This document shows positions 1 to 11,132 of a stretch of 11,219 nt of DNA, in pieces; the first letter of the stretch is position 1; each line of letters begins with the position of its first letter. The position numbers and the translations under genes are program-made. Under the pieces are notes generated by a model. The model ran no database searches. It had not been told where the DNA came from and worked only from the letters and a program-made list of their open reading frames with translations. The stretch spans positions 1-11,219 of the forward strand of contig JAJPYP010000258.1 in the NCBI GenBank assembly GCA_021204885.1, given 5' to 3'. This stretch comes from Prevotellaceae bacterium (GTDB lineage: Bacteria; Bacteroidota; Bacteroidia; Bacteroidales; Bacteroidaceae).

Positions 1-982
1 AGCAGGAGAAGACCAATATTACTAATCCGACAAGCAGCACCACGATGGTTTTAGGGGTGCAGCCCTTCCACTCTTTCAAGATAATGCCCCAAACGTTCGA
101 GAAGGTGACGTTCAAAGACATGAGAATGCACCAAGTGAAGGTGAGCAACGCACCGGTCAAGTACCCCTTGCTTAAGCTCAGTCCAACGAACTGGCAGTAC
201 CACAACAAGCCTGCCAACGCGCTGAAGCAGATGTTGTTCAGGTAGAGCGAACGTTTGCCGTAATCGTCCCACGTCTGGTTTTTGGAGTTCTGGTACAAGC
301 AGTACACGGCATTGGTGATGAAACCACCCAGCGTTACCAAGAAGGTTGCGGGTAGCGTCTTGAACACGTCGGCACTCCCCTCGAAGCAGAGATTCTCGCC
401 GAATCCCAACCCGATGTTGAAGCAGGCGCTCATGAATCCGCAGAGCAACGCCACAATCAACCCTTTGGGGAAGTTGAAGTCCTTCACGGCCTTCTTCTTC
501 TCCTCCTCGCTCAGCATGGCCGACTTCATGCCGCCTGCAATGCCTATGATGGCGATACCTACCAACGTCACCACCACGCCGATGATGACCGAAGCGGTGA
601 GGTCACCGGGCCGGCCCATAAAGAGCGGAGTCAGGATGGTGCCCAGTCCGGCACAGGTACCCAAGCCTATGGACTGTCCCAAGGCAACGCCCAAGTAGCG
701 CATGGACAGGCCGAAGGTCAAACCGCCCACACCCCAGAGGATGCCGAACAAGATGGTCATGAGCGAGTCGCCCGGGTGTGCGGCATACGCTTCGAAGAGC
801 GTGTGTCCGGCCGGTACGGCCAGCAAGGCGCCCAAGAGGGGGAACAGTATCCACGCGAACACCCCTTGCACAATCCAGTACGACTCCCAACTCCACGACT
901 TGATGCGGTTGATGGGCACATAACAACTCGACTGGCAAAAAGCGCCGATGGCGATAAACAATAATCCGAGAATGATTTCCAT
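1..982 (-). CDS. rhaT: L-rhamnose/H+ symporter RhaT (3' end cut by window edge)
   Basis: Inner-membrane permease that imports L-rhamnose with a proton, the entry step of the pathway encoded next to it. The minus-strand frame opens at ATG 982-980 (MEIILGLLFIAIGAFCQSSC) and stays open to the left edge, giving 327 codons without a stop. The family is usually about 340 residues, so only around a dozen are probably missing. The protein is a chain of hydrophobic segments separated by short loops, with the family-like stretches SCYVPINRIKSWSWE near the N-terminus and GLSMRYLGVALGQSIGLGTC in the first half. Only one clearly charged loop stands out, the SEEEKKKAV segment in the middle. It follows rhaA after an unusually long 203-bp gap that contains a hairpin and a dispersed repeat, so its expression relative to rhaA may be reduced. 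No Bacteroidota -7 box is visible in that gap, so it is probably co-transcribed with rhaB and rhaA. Identity is confident; the C-terminus is unseen. Confidence 0.93.
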   Translation of the reverse strand, partial: MEIILGLLFIAIGAFCQSSCYVPINRIKSWSWESYWIVQGVFAWILFPLLGALLAVPAGHTLFEAYAAHPGDSLMTILFGILWGVGGLTFGLSMRYLGVALGQSIGLGTCAGLGTILTPLFMGRPGDLTASVIIGVVVTLVGIAIIGIAGGMKSAMLSEEEKKKAVKDFNFPKGLIVALLCGFMSACFNIGLGFGENLCFEGSADVFKTLPATFLVTLGGFITNAVYCLYQNSKNQTWDDYGKRSLYLNNICFSALAGLLWYCQFVGLSLSKGYLTGALLTFTWCILMSLNVTFSNVWGIILKEWKGCTPKTIVVLLVGLVILVFSC

Positions 983-1026
983 GCTTTCAAACTACATGAT
1001 GTAAGAACGGTGCCGGCGCGAAGGGT

Positions 1027-1050
1027 GGGGTGTGACAAAAGACACACCCC
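1027..1050 (-). other. Hairpin just upstream of rhaT
   Basis: GGGGTGTG (1027-1034) and CACACCCC (1043-1050) form a perfect 8-bp stem around an 8-base loop, 45 bases before the rhaT start. No T-tract follows on either strand, so it does not look like an intrinsic terminator. An mRNA stability or processing element between rhaA and rhaT is possible. Confidence 0.6.
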
Positions 1051-1053
1051 TTG

Positions 1054-1155
1054 GGGACCTTGTTTAACCACCCCTCCAAGAAAGCTCATCTCCCCTCATA
1101 GAGGGGAGGCTTGGTCGGCCTACGGCCTCAGAAGTGCTTTATTCAAGTTTCGACA
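1054..1155 (-). repeat. Dispersed repeat of about 100 bp, copy 1
   Basis: Read on the minus strand this starts 30 bases after the rhaA stop. It matches the reverse of 11133-11219: shared blocks are GGGACCTTG, ACCACCCCTC, GGGGAGGCTTGGTCGG, GGCCTC and AAGTGCTTTATTCAAGTTT. Copy 1 is longer by about 8, 1 and 4 bases at three internal places. Its core is CTCCCCTC, loop ATA, GAGGGGAG, an 8-bp stem at 1090-1108. It contains no open frame of note. It resembles palindromic intergenic repeats common in Bacteroidota genomes; the exact family is not known to me. Confidence 0.85.
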
Positions 1156-1185
1156 CATCTCCTTCTTTCAGCACCAGTTGTATGC

Positions 1186-2442
1186 TTAACGTTTGGAAGT
1201 CACTTCGGCTTCGTACTTCTGTACTTCGGCGATGTAGTCCTCGCCTACGGGAACGTTGTTCTTCAAGCAGAACATATCCCATACGGCGTTCCAAGGCAGC
1301 GACTTGGCCTCTTCGAGCAGCGCCAGACGCTCGAAGCCCTGACCGGCGGCCTCGTACTTGCGCAGGGTGTCGATGGGCTCCAACATGGCGCGTACCATGC
1401 ACTTCTGGGCGGCACGGCTACCGATGACGTATGCGCCGATGCGGTTGATGGAAGCGTCGAAGTAGTCCAGACCGTAGTGTACGCGGTCCAAAGCGTTGCA
1501 ACGCACGATTTCGCTGAAGAGGTCCATCGTGGGGTCGTCCATGATGGTTACGTGGTCGGAATCCCAACGTACCGGACGGCTTACGTGCAACATCAGTTCA
1601 GGCACGTAGAGCAACAGCGAGGAAACCTTGTCGGCCACGCTCTCTGTGGGGTGGAAGTGGCCCGTATCCAAGGTAATCATCTTGTTGTGCTTTGCACCGT
1701 AGCCTATGTAGAAGTCGTTGGAACCTACCGTGTAGCTTTCCAGACCGATACCGAATACCTTCGACTCGATGCAGTCCTTCATGTTCTTCAGGTCTTGGGC
1801 GAAGATCTGGTCCAAGGAGTCCTTCAACAGTTCGCGGTATTTCATCTTGTTCACGGTGATGTCCTTGCTGCCGTCGTGTACCCACAGGTTCATGATACAG
1901 GGGTCGCCCTGGGCCTTGCCCAGTTCCTCGGCAACGAGGCGGCAACGTTTGGTATGCTCGATCCAGAAGTTGCGGATGCCCTCGTCAGGATTGGACAGCG
2001 ACAGGTCGCCCGATTTCGGATGGGAGAAGGAAGTGGAGTTGAAGTCGAGCTTCATGTTGTGCTCCTTGCCCCAGTCCATCCAGCTCTTGAAGTGTTCCGG
2101 CTCCACTTGGTCGCGGTCGACCACCTTGCCTTGGAAGTCACCGTAAATCTCGTGCAGGTTCAGACGGTGCGTTCCGGGAATGAAGGAGGCGGCCTTCAAG
2201 ATGTCGGCCCTGAGTTCGTCGATGTTGCGTGCCTTGCCGGGATAGTTGCCCGTGGCTTGGATGCCGCCCGTGAGTGAGCCGGCCTGTACTTCGAAGCCCG
2301 TCACGTCATCGGCTTGCCAGCAATGGAGCGACAAATGGAAATTCTGCATGGCCTGTAGTACTTTTTCAGTGTCCACGCCAAGGGCCGCATAACGCTCGGC
2401 GGCAATGGCATACGCTTTCTGTGTCAATTCTTCTTTTTTCAT
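1186..2442 (-). CDS. rhaA: L-rhamnose isomerase
   Basis: Cytoplasmic metal-dependent isomerase converting L-rhamnose to L-rhamnulose. At 418 residues it is almost exactly the length of E. coli RhaA (419), and the metal ligands known from that enzyme can be placed with a constant offset: E235 in GLESY, D259 and H262 in LDTGHFHP, H286 in ELMLHVSRP, D294 and D296 in RWDSDHV, and D326 in HYGLDYFDA. The catalytic and structural Mn/Zn sites therefore look intact. The N-terminal stretch NFHLSLHCWQADDVTGFE is also typical. ATG at 2442-2440 is preceded by an AT-rich leader with no strong Shine-Dalgarno sequence, normal for this phylum. The 72-bp gap after rhaB has no terminator-like hairpin, so the two genes are probably co-transcribed. 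A 388-codon open frame on the opposite strand is only a shadow of codon bias. No truncation or frameshift is seen. Confidence 0.97.
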   Translation of the reverse strand: MKKEELTQKAYAIAAERYAALGVDTEKVLQAMQNFHLSLHCWQADDVTGFEVQAGSLTGGIQATGNYPGKARNIDELRADILKAASFIPGTHRLNLHEIYGDFQGKVVDRDQVEPEHFKSWMDWGKEHNMKLDFNSTSFSHPKSGDLSLSNPDEGIRNFWIEHTKRCRLVAEELGKAQGDPCIMNLWVHDGSKDITVNKMKYRELLKDSLDQIFAQDLKNMKDCIESKVFGIGLESYTVGSNDFYIGYGAKHNKMITLDTGHFHPTESVADKVSSLLLYVPELMLHVSRPVRWDSDHVTIMDDPTMDLFSEIVRCNALDRVHYGLDYFDASINRIGAYVIGSRAAQKCMVRAMLEPIDTLRKYEAAGQGFERLALLEEAKSLPWNAVWDMFCLKNNVPVGEDYIAEVQKYEAEVTSKR

Positions 2443-2514
2443 GATGATGAATTTAAGTGAAAAGTTAATAAGTGATTTGCTTCAGAATAATGTTTTATTG
2501 ATCGTTCAAAACGT
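2443..2514 (-). promoter_or_regulatory. rhaB-rhaA spacer with shared leader decamer
   Basis: This AT-rich 72-bp spacer contains TCAATAAAAC on the minus strand (plus-strand GTTTTATTGA, 2492-2501). The same ten bases occur in the rhaB leader at 4012-4021. Just beyond is TTGATCGTTCAA (2498-2509), an imperfect palindrome. No -7 box or terminator is visible. The role is unknown; the shared decamer could be chance in AT-rich DNA. Confidence 0.35.
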
Positions 2515-3981
2515 TTAGCCCCTCTTGGCCACGACCTCCTTGAACTGTGCATAGGCGGCCTCCCAAGTGGAAACGTCTTTGGGCTCGTAAATCTTCAAGG
2601 GGATGGAGCGGTTCACGGTGCGGCGCATGCCGGCCACGTCGGTAGCCTCTCCGGCAGCCATGGCCTGTATCATGATGTTGCCGATGGCGGTCGCTTCCGA
2701 CGGTCCGGCCACTACGGGAACGCCCACGGCGTTGGCGGTGAACTGGTTCAACAGGTCGTTGCGGCTGCCGCCACCGATGACGTGCAGCGTCTCGATGGGT
2801 GTGGGCGAGAGCCCGCGCAAGTCTTCCAATACCTGGCGATAGCGCAGGGCAAGGCTCTCGAAGATGCAGCGCACCACTTCACCCCGGCGCTCGGGAACCG
2901 GCTGGTTGGTGGCGAGGCAATAGGAACGGATGGCCTCGTTCATGTTGGCCGGGTTGGCGAAGCAGGGATCGTCCGGATTGATGAGGCTGCGGAACGACGG
3001 GGCAGCCTGTGCCTCGGCTATCAGGTCTCCGTAGTTGGTCTCTCCCCAATTCAGGCGACAACGCTCCAACAGCCACATGCCGCAAATGTTCTTGAGCACG
3101 CGGATGGTACCTGCCACGCCGCCTTCGTTGGTGAAGTTGAGCGCTTCCGTCCGCTCGTTGATGACCGGAGCCTCGGTCTCCACGCCCATCAACGACCATG
3201 TGCCGCTGCTCAAGTAGGCGAAGTTCTTGTCCAATGCCGGAACGGCGGCTACGGCCGAGCCCGTATCGTGTCCTGCTACGGCAATCACGGGCACGGCGCC
3301 CAAACCGGTTATATGCTGTACTTCCGGCGTGAGTGTGCCAATCGTCTCGCCCGGGTCGACGAAGCGGCCGAACTGTTCCTCTTTCAGTCCCAAAGCCTCC
3401 AACAGGCTTGGTTCCAAGTGGCGTGTGGCGGCGTTGAGCAGCTGGGCGGTGGAAGCGATGGTGTATTCCATCACCATCTCGCCCGTGAGCAGGTAGCTCA
3501 ACGCATCGGGTATGAAGAGTATCTTGTCGGCAACCTCCAACGCGCTGTCGTTGTTGCGGCGCATGGTGTCAAGCTGGAAAAGCGAATTGAAGTTCATTAC
3601 TTGGATGCCCGTCTTGGCGTATACCTCTTTACGGGGCACGCGGGCGAAGAAAGCTTCGGGCGCACCCGTGGTGTGCGGGTCGCGGTAGGAGAAGGGCTGG
3701 CGAAGTATGTGTCCGTCCTTACCTATGCACACGAAGTCAACGCCCCATGTGTCGATGCCGATGGAGGTGATGTGCGTCCCTCGGGAAGCCACGATCTTGA
3801 GCCCTTCGATGATGTTGCGGTACAAGGCGTAGATATCCCAATAAAAGTGTCCGCCCACTTCAATCAAATAATTGGGGAAACGGTTGATTTCCTCCATCTT
3901 CAATCCTTCGGCAGCAAAACTGCCCAGAATGGTACGCCCGCTGGTCGCACCAAGGTCAACGGCAAAAAAATTCTGTTCCAT
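2515..3981 (-). CDS. rhaB: Rhamnulokinase (FGGY carbohydrate kinase)
   Basis: ATP-dependent kinase making L-rhamnulose 1-phosphate, acting after RhaA in the cytoplasm. The 488 residues match the E. coli RhaB length (489). The FGGY N-terminal domain starts with the phosphate-binding DLGATSGRTILG at residues 9-20. GIDTWGVDF at 75-83 and the substrate-side HDTGSA at 238-243 follow; D239 there is the expected catalytic base. The second domain has the SSGTWSLMG loop at 258-266 and the C-terminal nucleotide-binding GGGSRNDLLNQ at 403-413. It is the first gene of the minus-strand operon. Its upstream region (3982-4163) carries a Bacteroidota -7 box on the correct strand with no matching -33 element, which fits the known need for the AraC-type activator RhaR in B. 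thetaiotaomicron. A palindrome lies across the predicted transcript start. In B. thetaiotaomicron papers this gene is called rhaK. Confidence 0.97.
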   Translation of the reverse strand: MEQNFFAVDLGATSGRTILGSFAAEGLKMEEINRFPNYLIEVGGHFYWDIYALYRNIIEGLKIVASRGTHITSIGIDTWGVDFVCIGKDGHILRQPFSYRDPHTTGAPEAFFARVPRKEVYAKTGIQVMNFNSLFQLDTMRRNNDSALEVADKILFIPDALSYLLTGEMVMEYTIASTAQLLNAATRHLEPSLLEALGLKEEQFGRFVDPGETIGTLTPEVQHITGLGAVPVIAVAGHDTGSAVAAVPALDKNFAYLSSGTWSLMGVETEAPVINERTEALNFTNEGGVAGTIRVLKNICGMWLLERCRLNWGETNYGDLIAEAQAAPSFRSLINPDDPCFANPANMNEAIRSYCLATNQPVPERRGEVVRCIFESLALRYRQVLEDLRGLSPTPIETLHVIGGGSRNDLLNQFTANAVGVPVVAGPSEATAIGNIMIQAMAAGEATDVAGMRRTVNRSIPLKIYEPKDVSTWEAAYAQFKEVVAKRG

Positions 3982-4018
3982 GGTTCTTCTTCAGGTTTCT
4001 TAATATATTGCGTTTTAT

Positions 4019-4040
4019 TGAACACTCACGTGAGTATTCA
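4019..4040. promoter_or_regulatory. 22-bp palindrome at the rhaB transcription start (candidate operator)
   Basis: TGAACACTCAC followed directly by GTGAGTATTCA pairs at 10 of 11 positions; only C4023 and A4036 fail. The inner 12 bases, ACTCACGTGAGT, are perfect. It lies immediately downstream of the -7 box, across the predicted start and first transcribed bases, where a bound dimer would block initiation. The even symmetry with a central CG step suits a dimeric helix-turn-helix regulator. The binding protein cannot be named from this window. Confidence 0.6.
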
Positions 4041-4042
4041 TG

Positions 4043-4050
4043 CAAAGATA
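4043..4050 (-). promoter_or_regulatory. Bacteroidota -7 box of the rhaB promoter
   Basis: On the minus strand the bases read TATCTTTG, an exact fit to the Bacteroidota -7 consensus TAnnTTTG. No TTTG-like -33 element lies 19-21 bases upstream (near 4070-4075), which suits an activator-dependent promoter. The predicted start is near 4037, leaving a leader of about 56 bases before the rhaB ATG. Confidence 0.7.
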
Positions 4051-4126
4051 GGGATTTATTTCCACTTATGCTACTCTTCCCTTGAAAAATGTGTGAAATA
4101 GTTACAAGTTATTGTCGCGTTCGCCT

Positions 4127-4134
4127 TATCTTTG
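4127..4134 (+). promoter_or_regulatory. -7 box of the promoter for the A1S_2505-type gene
   Basis: TATCTTTG fits the Bacteroidota -7 consensus and lies 29 bases before the ATG at 4164, giving a short leader of about 24 bases. No good -33 TTTG is present at the usual 19-21-base spacing. It is divergent from the rhaB box, about 77 bases away. Confidence 0.6.
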
Positions 4135-4163
4135 TGAACGGTAATCAGTATCAGTTGGCATAA

Positions 4164-4613
4164 ATGAAAAAGTGTGGTGTTTACATGGATGAAGGTTGGA
4201 CGGCGGGCGACAATGCGGGCACGCCCTCCACACGTATATCGCCTGAGAGAATCGGTGAGTTGGCTCCGGGCGAGGTCTTTGTCTTCGGCAGCAATGCCCA
4301 AGGCATGCATGGAGGCGGTGCGGCCCTTACGGCATATATGCAGTTCGGGGCCGAATGGGGCAACGGCGAAGGGCTGCAAGGACGCTCGTATGCCCTTCCC
4401 ACTATGGAAGGTATTGAAAACACACGGCAGGCGGTGGAACGGTTCACGGCATTTGCCTGCAACCACCCCGAGTTGAAGTTCTTGGTCACAGCGGTGGGAT
4501 GCGGCATTGCCGGTTATCATGCGGAGGAAATTGCCCCCATGTTCAGGCAAGCCGCCCTGCTGGAGAACGTTTACCTGCCGCTTGGTTTCTGGAAGGTGTT
4601 GCGTAAGCTGTAG
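4164..4613 (+). CDS. A1S_2505-type conserved protein of unknown function
   Basis: A 149-residue soluble protein with no signal peptide or membrane segment. Two conserved glycine-rich blocks define it: FVFGSNAQGMHGGGAA at residues 39-54 and LVTAVGCGIAGYHAEEIAPM at 107-126. I recognise this pairing from proteins annotated as A1S_2505 family phage non-structural protein, found in phages and also as single genes in Bacteroidales chromosomes; the assignment rests on memory of the motifs. The glycine loops suggest nucleotide or ADP-ribose binding, but no function is established. The first ATG (4164) lies about 24 bases after the start predicted from the TATCTTTG box at 4127; a second ATG at residue 8 is possible, since the first 25 or so residues are not part of the conserved core. 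It stands alone between two sugar operons, is divergent from rhaB, and has no other phage genes nearby. Confidence 0.8.
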   Translation: MKKCGVYMDEGWTAGDNAGTPSTRISPERIGELAPGEVFVFGSNAQGMHGGGAALTAYMQFGAEWGNGEGLQGRSYALPTMEGIENTRQAVERFTAFACNHPELKFLVTAVGCGIAGYHAEEIAPMFRQAALLENVYLPLGFWKVLRKL

Positions 4614-4716
4614 CCGGCGTGGCCGCATGGTAAAAGAACTTGATGCTTGAAAGCGTGCGCCCTCGGTTGTTTTCGCGTAAAAAACAAGTTTCAAACTTTT
4701 TGTTAATTATGTACCG

Positions 4717-4752
4717 TTAATTGGGCACCCCCTATTAGGGGTACCTAATTAA
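4717..4752. repeat. 36-bp imperfect inverted repeat
   Basis: TTAATTGGGCACCCC (4717-4731) and GGGGTACCTAATTAA (4738-4752) pair over 15 positions, 13 as Watson-Crick pairs plus one G-T wobble, around the loop CTATTA. As RNA it would be a stable stem about 105 bases after the A1S_2505-type stop. No T-run follows directly, so either a processing site, an operator or a remnant of a mobile palindrome is possible. Confidence 0.65.
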
Positions 4753-4772
4753 TATCGGGAAGGGCGATAAAA

Positions 4773-4803
4773 CAATTAATTGGACACCAAAAACAATTAA
4801 TTG
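4773..4803. repeat. Paired CAATTAATTG palindromes 21 bp apart
   Basis: Perfect 10-bp palindromes CAATTAATTG occur at 4773-4782 and 4794-4803. Start-to-start spacing is 21 bases, two turns of the helix, so both would face the same side of the DNA. Related TTAATT cores lie at 4717 and 4747. A cooperative protein-binding site is one reading. Confidence 0.5.
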
Positions 4804-4832
4804 AACGGTACGATTAATGGGCCTGAAACGCT

Positions 4833-4855
4833 ATTTTTTGAACCGTTCAAAAAAT
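4833..4855. terminator. AT-rich inverted repeat with T-tract, possible bidirectional terminator
   Basis: ATTTTTTGAA (4833-4842) and TTCAAAAAAT (4846-4855) form a perfect 10-bp stem around CCG, with A and T runs at both ends. The shape fits a weak bidirectional terminator, but the stem has almost no G or C and the distance from the nearest gene end is about 220 bases. A related ACCGTCC followed by A-run repeats at 4863-4877. An operator is equally possible. Confidence 0.35.
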
Positions 4856-4976
4856 TGTCCTCACCGTCCAAAAAAATAGGGAAAACGGCTTTCCTGAGCT
4901 GAACCTCCCGCATGGCTAACGGGCACGAGTCTTTACATACACCTCTTTCGGGACAGTGTAGTAGCATCGGTTTAAA

Positions 4977-5068
4977 GGGTCTAAGAACGCCCAAGCATAG
5001 GGTCTAAGAACGCCCATTCATAGCACCTAACAACGCCCAAGCATAGGGTCTATGAACGCCCAAGCGTA
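4977..5068. repeat. Tandem array of four 23-bp units
   Basis: Four head-to-tail units of exactly 23 bp start at 4977, 5000, 5023 and 5046. The shared pattern is GGGTCTAAGAACGCCC then AAGCATA. Unit 2 has ATTCATA at its end, unit 3 opens GCACCTAACAACGCCC, and unit 4 has TATGAACGCCC and GCGTA. The AACGCCC core is invariant in all four. There are no unique spacers, so this is not a CRISPR array, and 23 is not a multiple of three, so it is not a coding repeat. It ends 57 bases before the -33 element of the glycosidase promoter. Confidence 0.9.
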
Positions 5069-5124
5069 GCCAGTGCTGATAGAATGCCAACGATTGTGGA
5101 AATGGCTTAAAAAAGCGTCAAAAA

Positions 5125-5156
5125 GTTGCAGGTTGGAAAAAGATTCCTTATCTTTG
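5125..5156 (+). promoter_or_regulatory. Promoter of the GH109-GH2-kinase operon
   Basis: GTTG at 5125-5128 and TATCTTTG at 5149-5156 are separated by 20 bases, matching the Bacteroidota -33/-7 arrangement. Transcription should start near 5162, giving a leader of about 78 bases before the ATG at 5240. This is the most complete promoter in the window and the only one seen for the three genes downstream. Confidence 0.75.
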
Positions 5157-5239
5157 TATAACCCTATTGCCGCCCAGCAAGGCGACAGCGGGATCGTAAC
5201 CTTATAAAAACAATATCAAATGATCTAAATTGCAGTAGT

Positions 5240-9972
<4,733 letters not shown>

Positions 9973-10018
9973 CCTGTCGGTACAAAGAGAGTATATAGAG
10001 AACCATTTAATAAACGAT

Positions 10019-11125
10019 ATGGGATTGAGTAAAGACAGTATGAAGCATCTATCGGACATTGCCGTCCGTTTTAACCTCAAAGGCACGGTGGAGTGCATCG
10101 TGCCTTTGGGCAACGGGCTCATCAATGACACCTACCAAGTGCAGACGCGCGAGGCCGATGCCCCCGACTACGTGCTGCAACGTATCAACCATGCCATCTT
10201 CCAAGATGTGGAGATGCTCCAGGCCAATATCGAGGCCGTGACGAAACACATCCGCCGCAAGCTCACCGAGCGTGGGGAGACGGACATAGACCGCAAGGTG
10301 TTGACTTTCATGGAGACCGATGCAGGGAAGACTTACCTGTTCGACGGCGACAGTTATTGGCGCGTGTCGGTGTTCATTCCCCGCGCACGCACGTTCGAGG
10401 CAGTGACCCCCACCTATTCCCGCTATGCCGGACAAGCCTTCGGCGAGTTCCAGGCCATGCTGGCCGACCTACCAGTGAAGCTGGGCGAGACCATTCCCAA
10501 CTTCCACAACATGGAGTTCCGCCTGCAACAGCTGCGCGAGAGCGTGGTGGCTGATGCCGTGGGCAGGGTAGGAGAGGTGCGCGGTTACTTGGACGAGATA
10601 GAACGCCGTGCGGCCGACATGTGCAAAGCCGAGCGGTTGCATCGCGAGGGAAAGCTGCCCAAGCGGGTGTGTCACTGCGACACGAAGGTGAATAACATGA
10701 TGTTCGACGAAGACGGTTCAGTGCTCTGCGTGATCGACTTGGACACGGTGATGCCCAACTTCATCTTCTCCGATTACGGTGATTTCCTGCGTACCGGTGC
10801 CAACACCGGCGCCGAGGACGACCGTGACTTGGACCGCGTATCATTCAACATGGCCATCTTCAAGGCTTTCACCCAAGGCTACCTTGCCGGTGCGGGCAGC
10901 TTCCTCACCCCCATCGAAGTGGAGAACCTGCCCTACGCCGCCGCCCTCTTCCCCTACATGCAGTGCGTGCGCTTTCTGGCCGACTACATCAATGGCGACA
11001 CCTATTACAAGATTGCCTGTCCCGACCACAACCTCGTGCGCACCCGCGCCCAGTTCAAGCTGTTGCAAAGCGTGGAGGCGCATACCAAGGAGATGGCGGC
11101 GTATATCGAAGCGTGTATGCGGTAG
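10019..11125 (+). CDS. NahK-like N-acetylhexosamine 1-kinase (aminoglycoside phosphotransferase fold)
   Basis: Predicted cytoplasmic ATP-dependent anomeric kinase for GalNAc or GlcNAc, giving the sugar 1-phosphate. Its 368 residues follow the Bifidobacterium longum NahK plan (about 359) from end to end: GNGLINDTYQV (31-41), YVLQRINHAIF (51-61), YWRVSVFIP (113-121), CHCDTKVNNMMF (218-229), VIDLDTVMPN (238-247), SDYGDFLRTGANTGAEDDRD (251-270) and VRFLADYINGD (317-327). D221 is the expected catalytic base and D242 the likely metal ligand. No signal peptide is present. The gene starts 46 bases after the GH2 stop with no visible promoter, so it belongs to the same operon. ATG 10019 is the first start; ATG 10040 (MKHLSDI) is a shorter alternative. 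The link to GH109 and GH2 fits trapping of a released amino sugar. NahK similarity is judged from memory of the family; the substrate is not proven. Confidence 0.82.
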   Translation: MGLSKDSMKHLSDIAVRFNLKGTVECIVPLGNGLINDTYQVQTREADAPDYVLQRINHAIFQDVEMLQANIEAVTKHIRRKLTERGETDIDRKVLTFMETDAGKTYLFDGDSYWRVSVFIPRARTFEAVTPTYSRYAGQAFGEFQAMLADLPVKLGETIPNFHNMEFRLQQLRESVVADAVGRVGEVRGYLDEIERRAADMCKAERLHREGKLPKRVCHCDTKVNNMMFDEDGSVLCVIDLDTVMPNFIFSDYGDFLRTGANTGAEDDRDLDRVSFNMAIFKAFTQGYLAGAGSFLTPIEVENLPYAAALFPYMQCVRFLADYINGDTYYKIACPDHNLVRTRAQFKLLQSVEAHTKEMAAYIEACMR

Positions 11126-11132
11126 GGGTATA

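Larger units (their letters stand above)
983..1185. other. Long rhaA-rhaT intergenic gap
   Basis: This 203-bp spacer lies inside an operon where the neighbouring rhaB-rhaA gap is only 72 bp. It holds a GC-rich hairpin at 1027-1050 and one copy of a dispersed repeat at 1054-1155. I see no TAnnTTTG box on the minus strand that could start a separate rhaT transcript, and no open frame worth calling. Confidence 0.75.
4614..5239. other. 626-bp non-coding, repeat-rich region
   Basis: No convincing gene lies here. A 65-codon minus-strand frame (4797-4994) has no recognisable motif and runs through the palindromes. In order the region holds a small AAGTTT-C-AAACTT palindrome followed by T-rich sequence (4686-4704, a weak terminator candidate for the upstream gene), a 36-bp inverted repeat (4717-4752), two CAATTAATTG palindromes (4773, 4794), an ATTTTTTGAA/TTCAAAAAAT inverted repeat (4833-4855), four 23-bp tandem units (4977-5068) and the promoter of the glycosidase operon (5125-5156). 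Its base composition is far more AT-rich than the flanking genes up to about 4880. Confidence 0.75.

Noticed and set aside
1111..2277. 388-codon plus-strand open frame opposite rhaA
   Set aside because: It lies wholly antisense to a clearly functional rhaA with intact metal ligands, and its His/Val-rich composition is typical of a codon-bias shadow.
2782..4101. 439-codon plus-strand open frame opposite rhaB
   Set aside because: Antisense to rhaB, no recognisable domain, and it runs through the rhaB promoter and palindrome.
4071..4694. 207-codon minus-strand open frame opposite the A1S_2505-type gene
   Set aside because: It spans the divergent promoter region and a gene with two conserved family blocks on the other strand.
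4797..4994. 65-codon minus-strand open frame
   Set aside because: It covers an AT-rich palindrome and the edge of the 23-bp array, with no promoter box or recognisable motif. A conserved small protein cannot be fully excluded; homologues with synonymous changes would revive it.
4977..5068. Possible CRISPR array
   Set aside because: The units are directly adjacent with no unique spacers, and no cas genes are in view.
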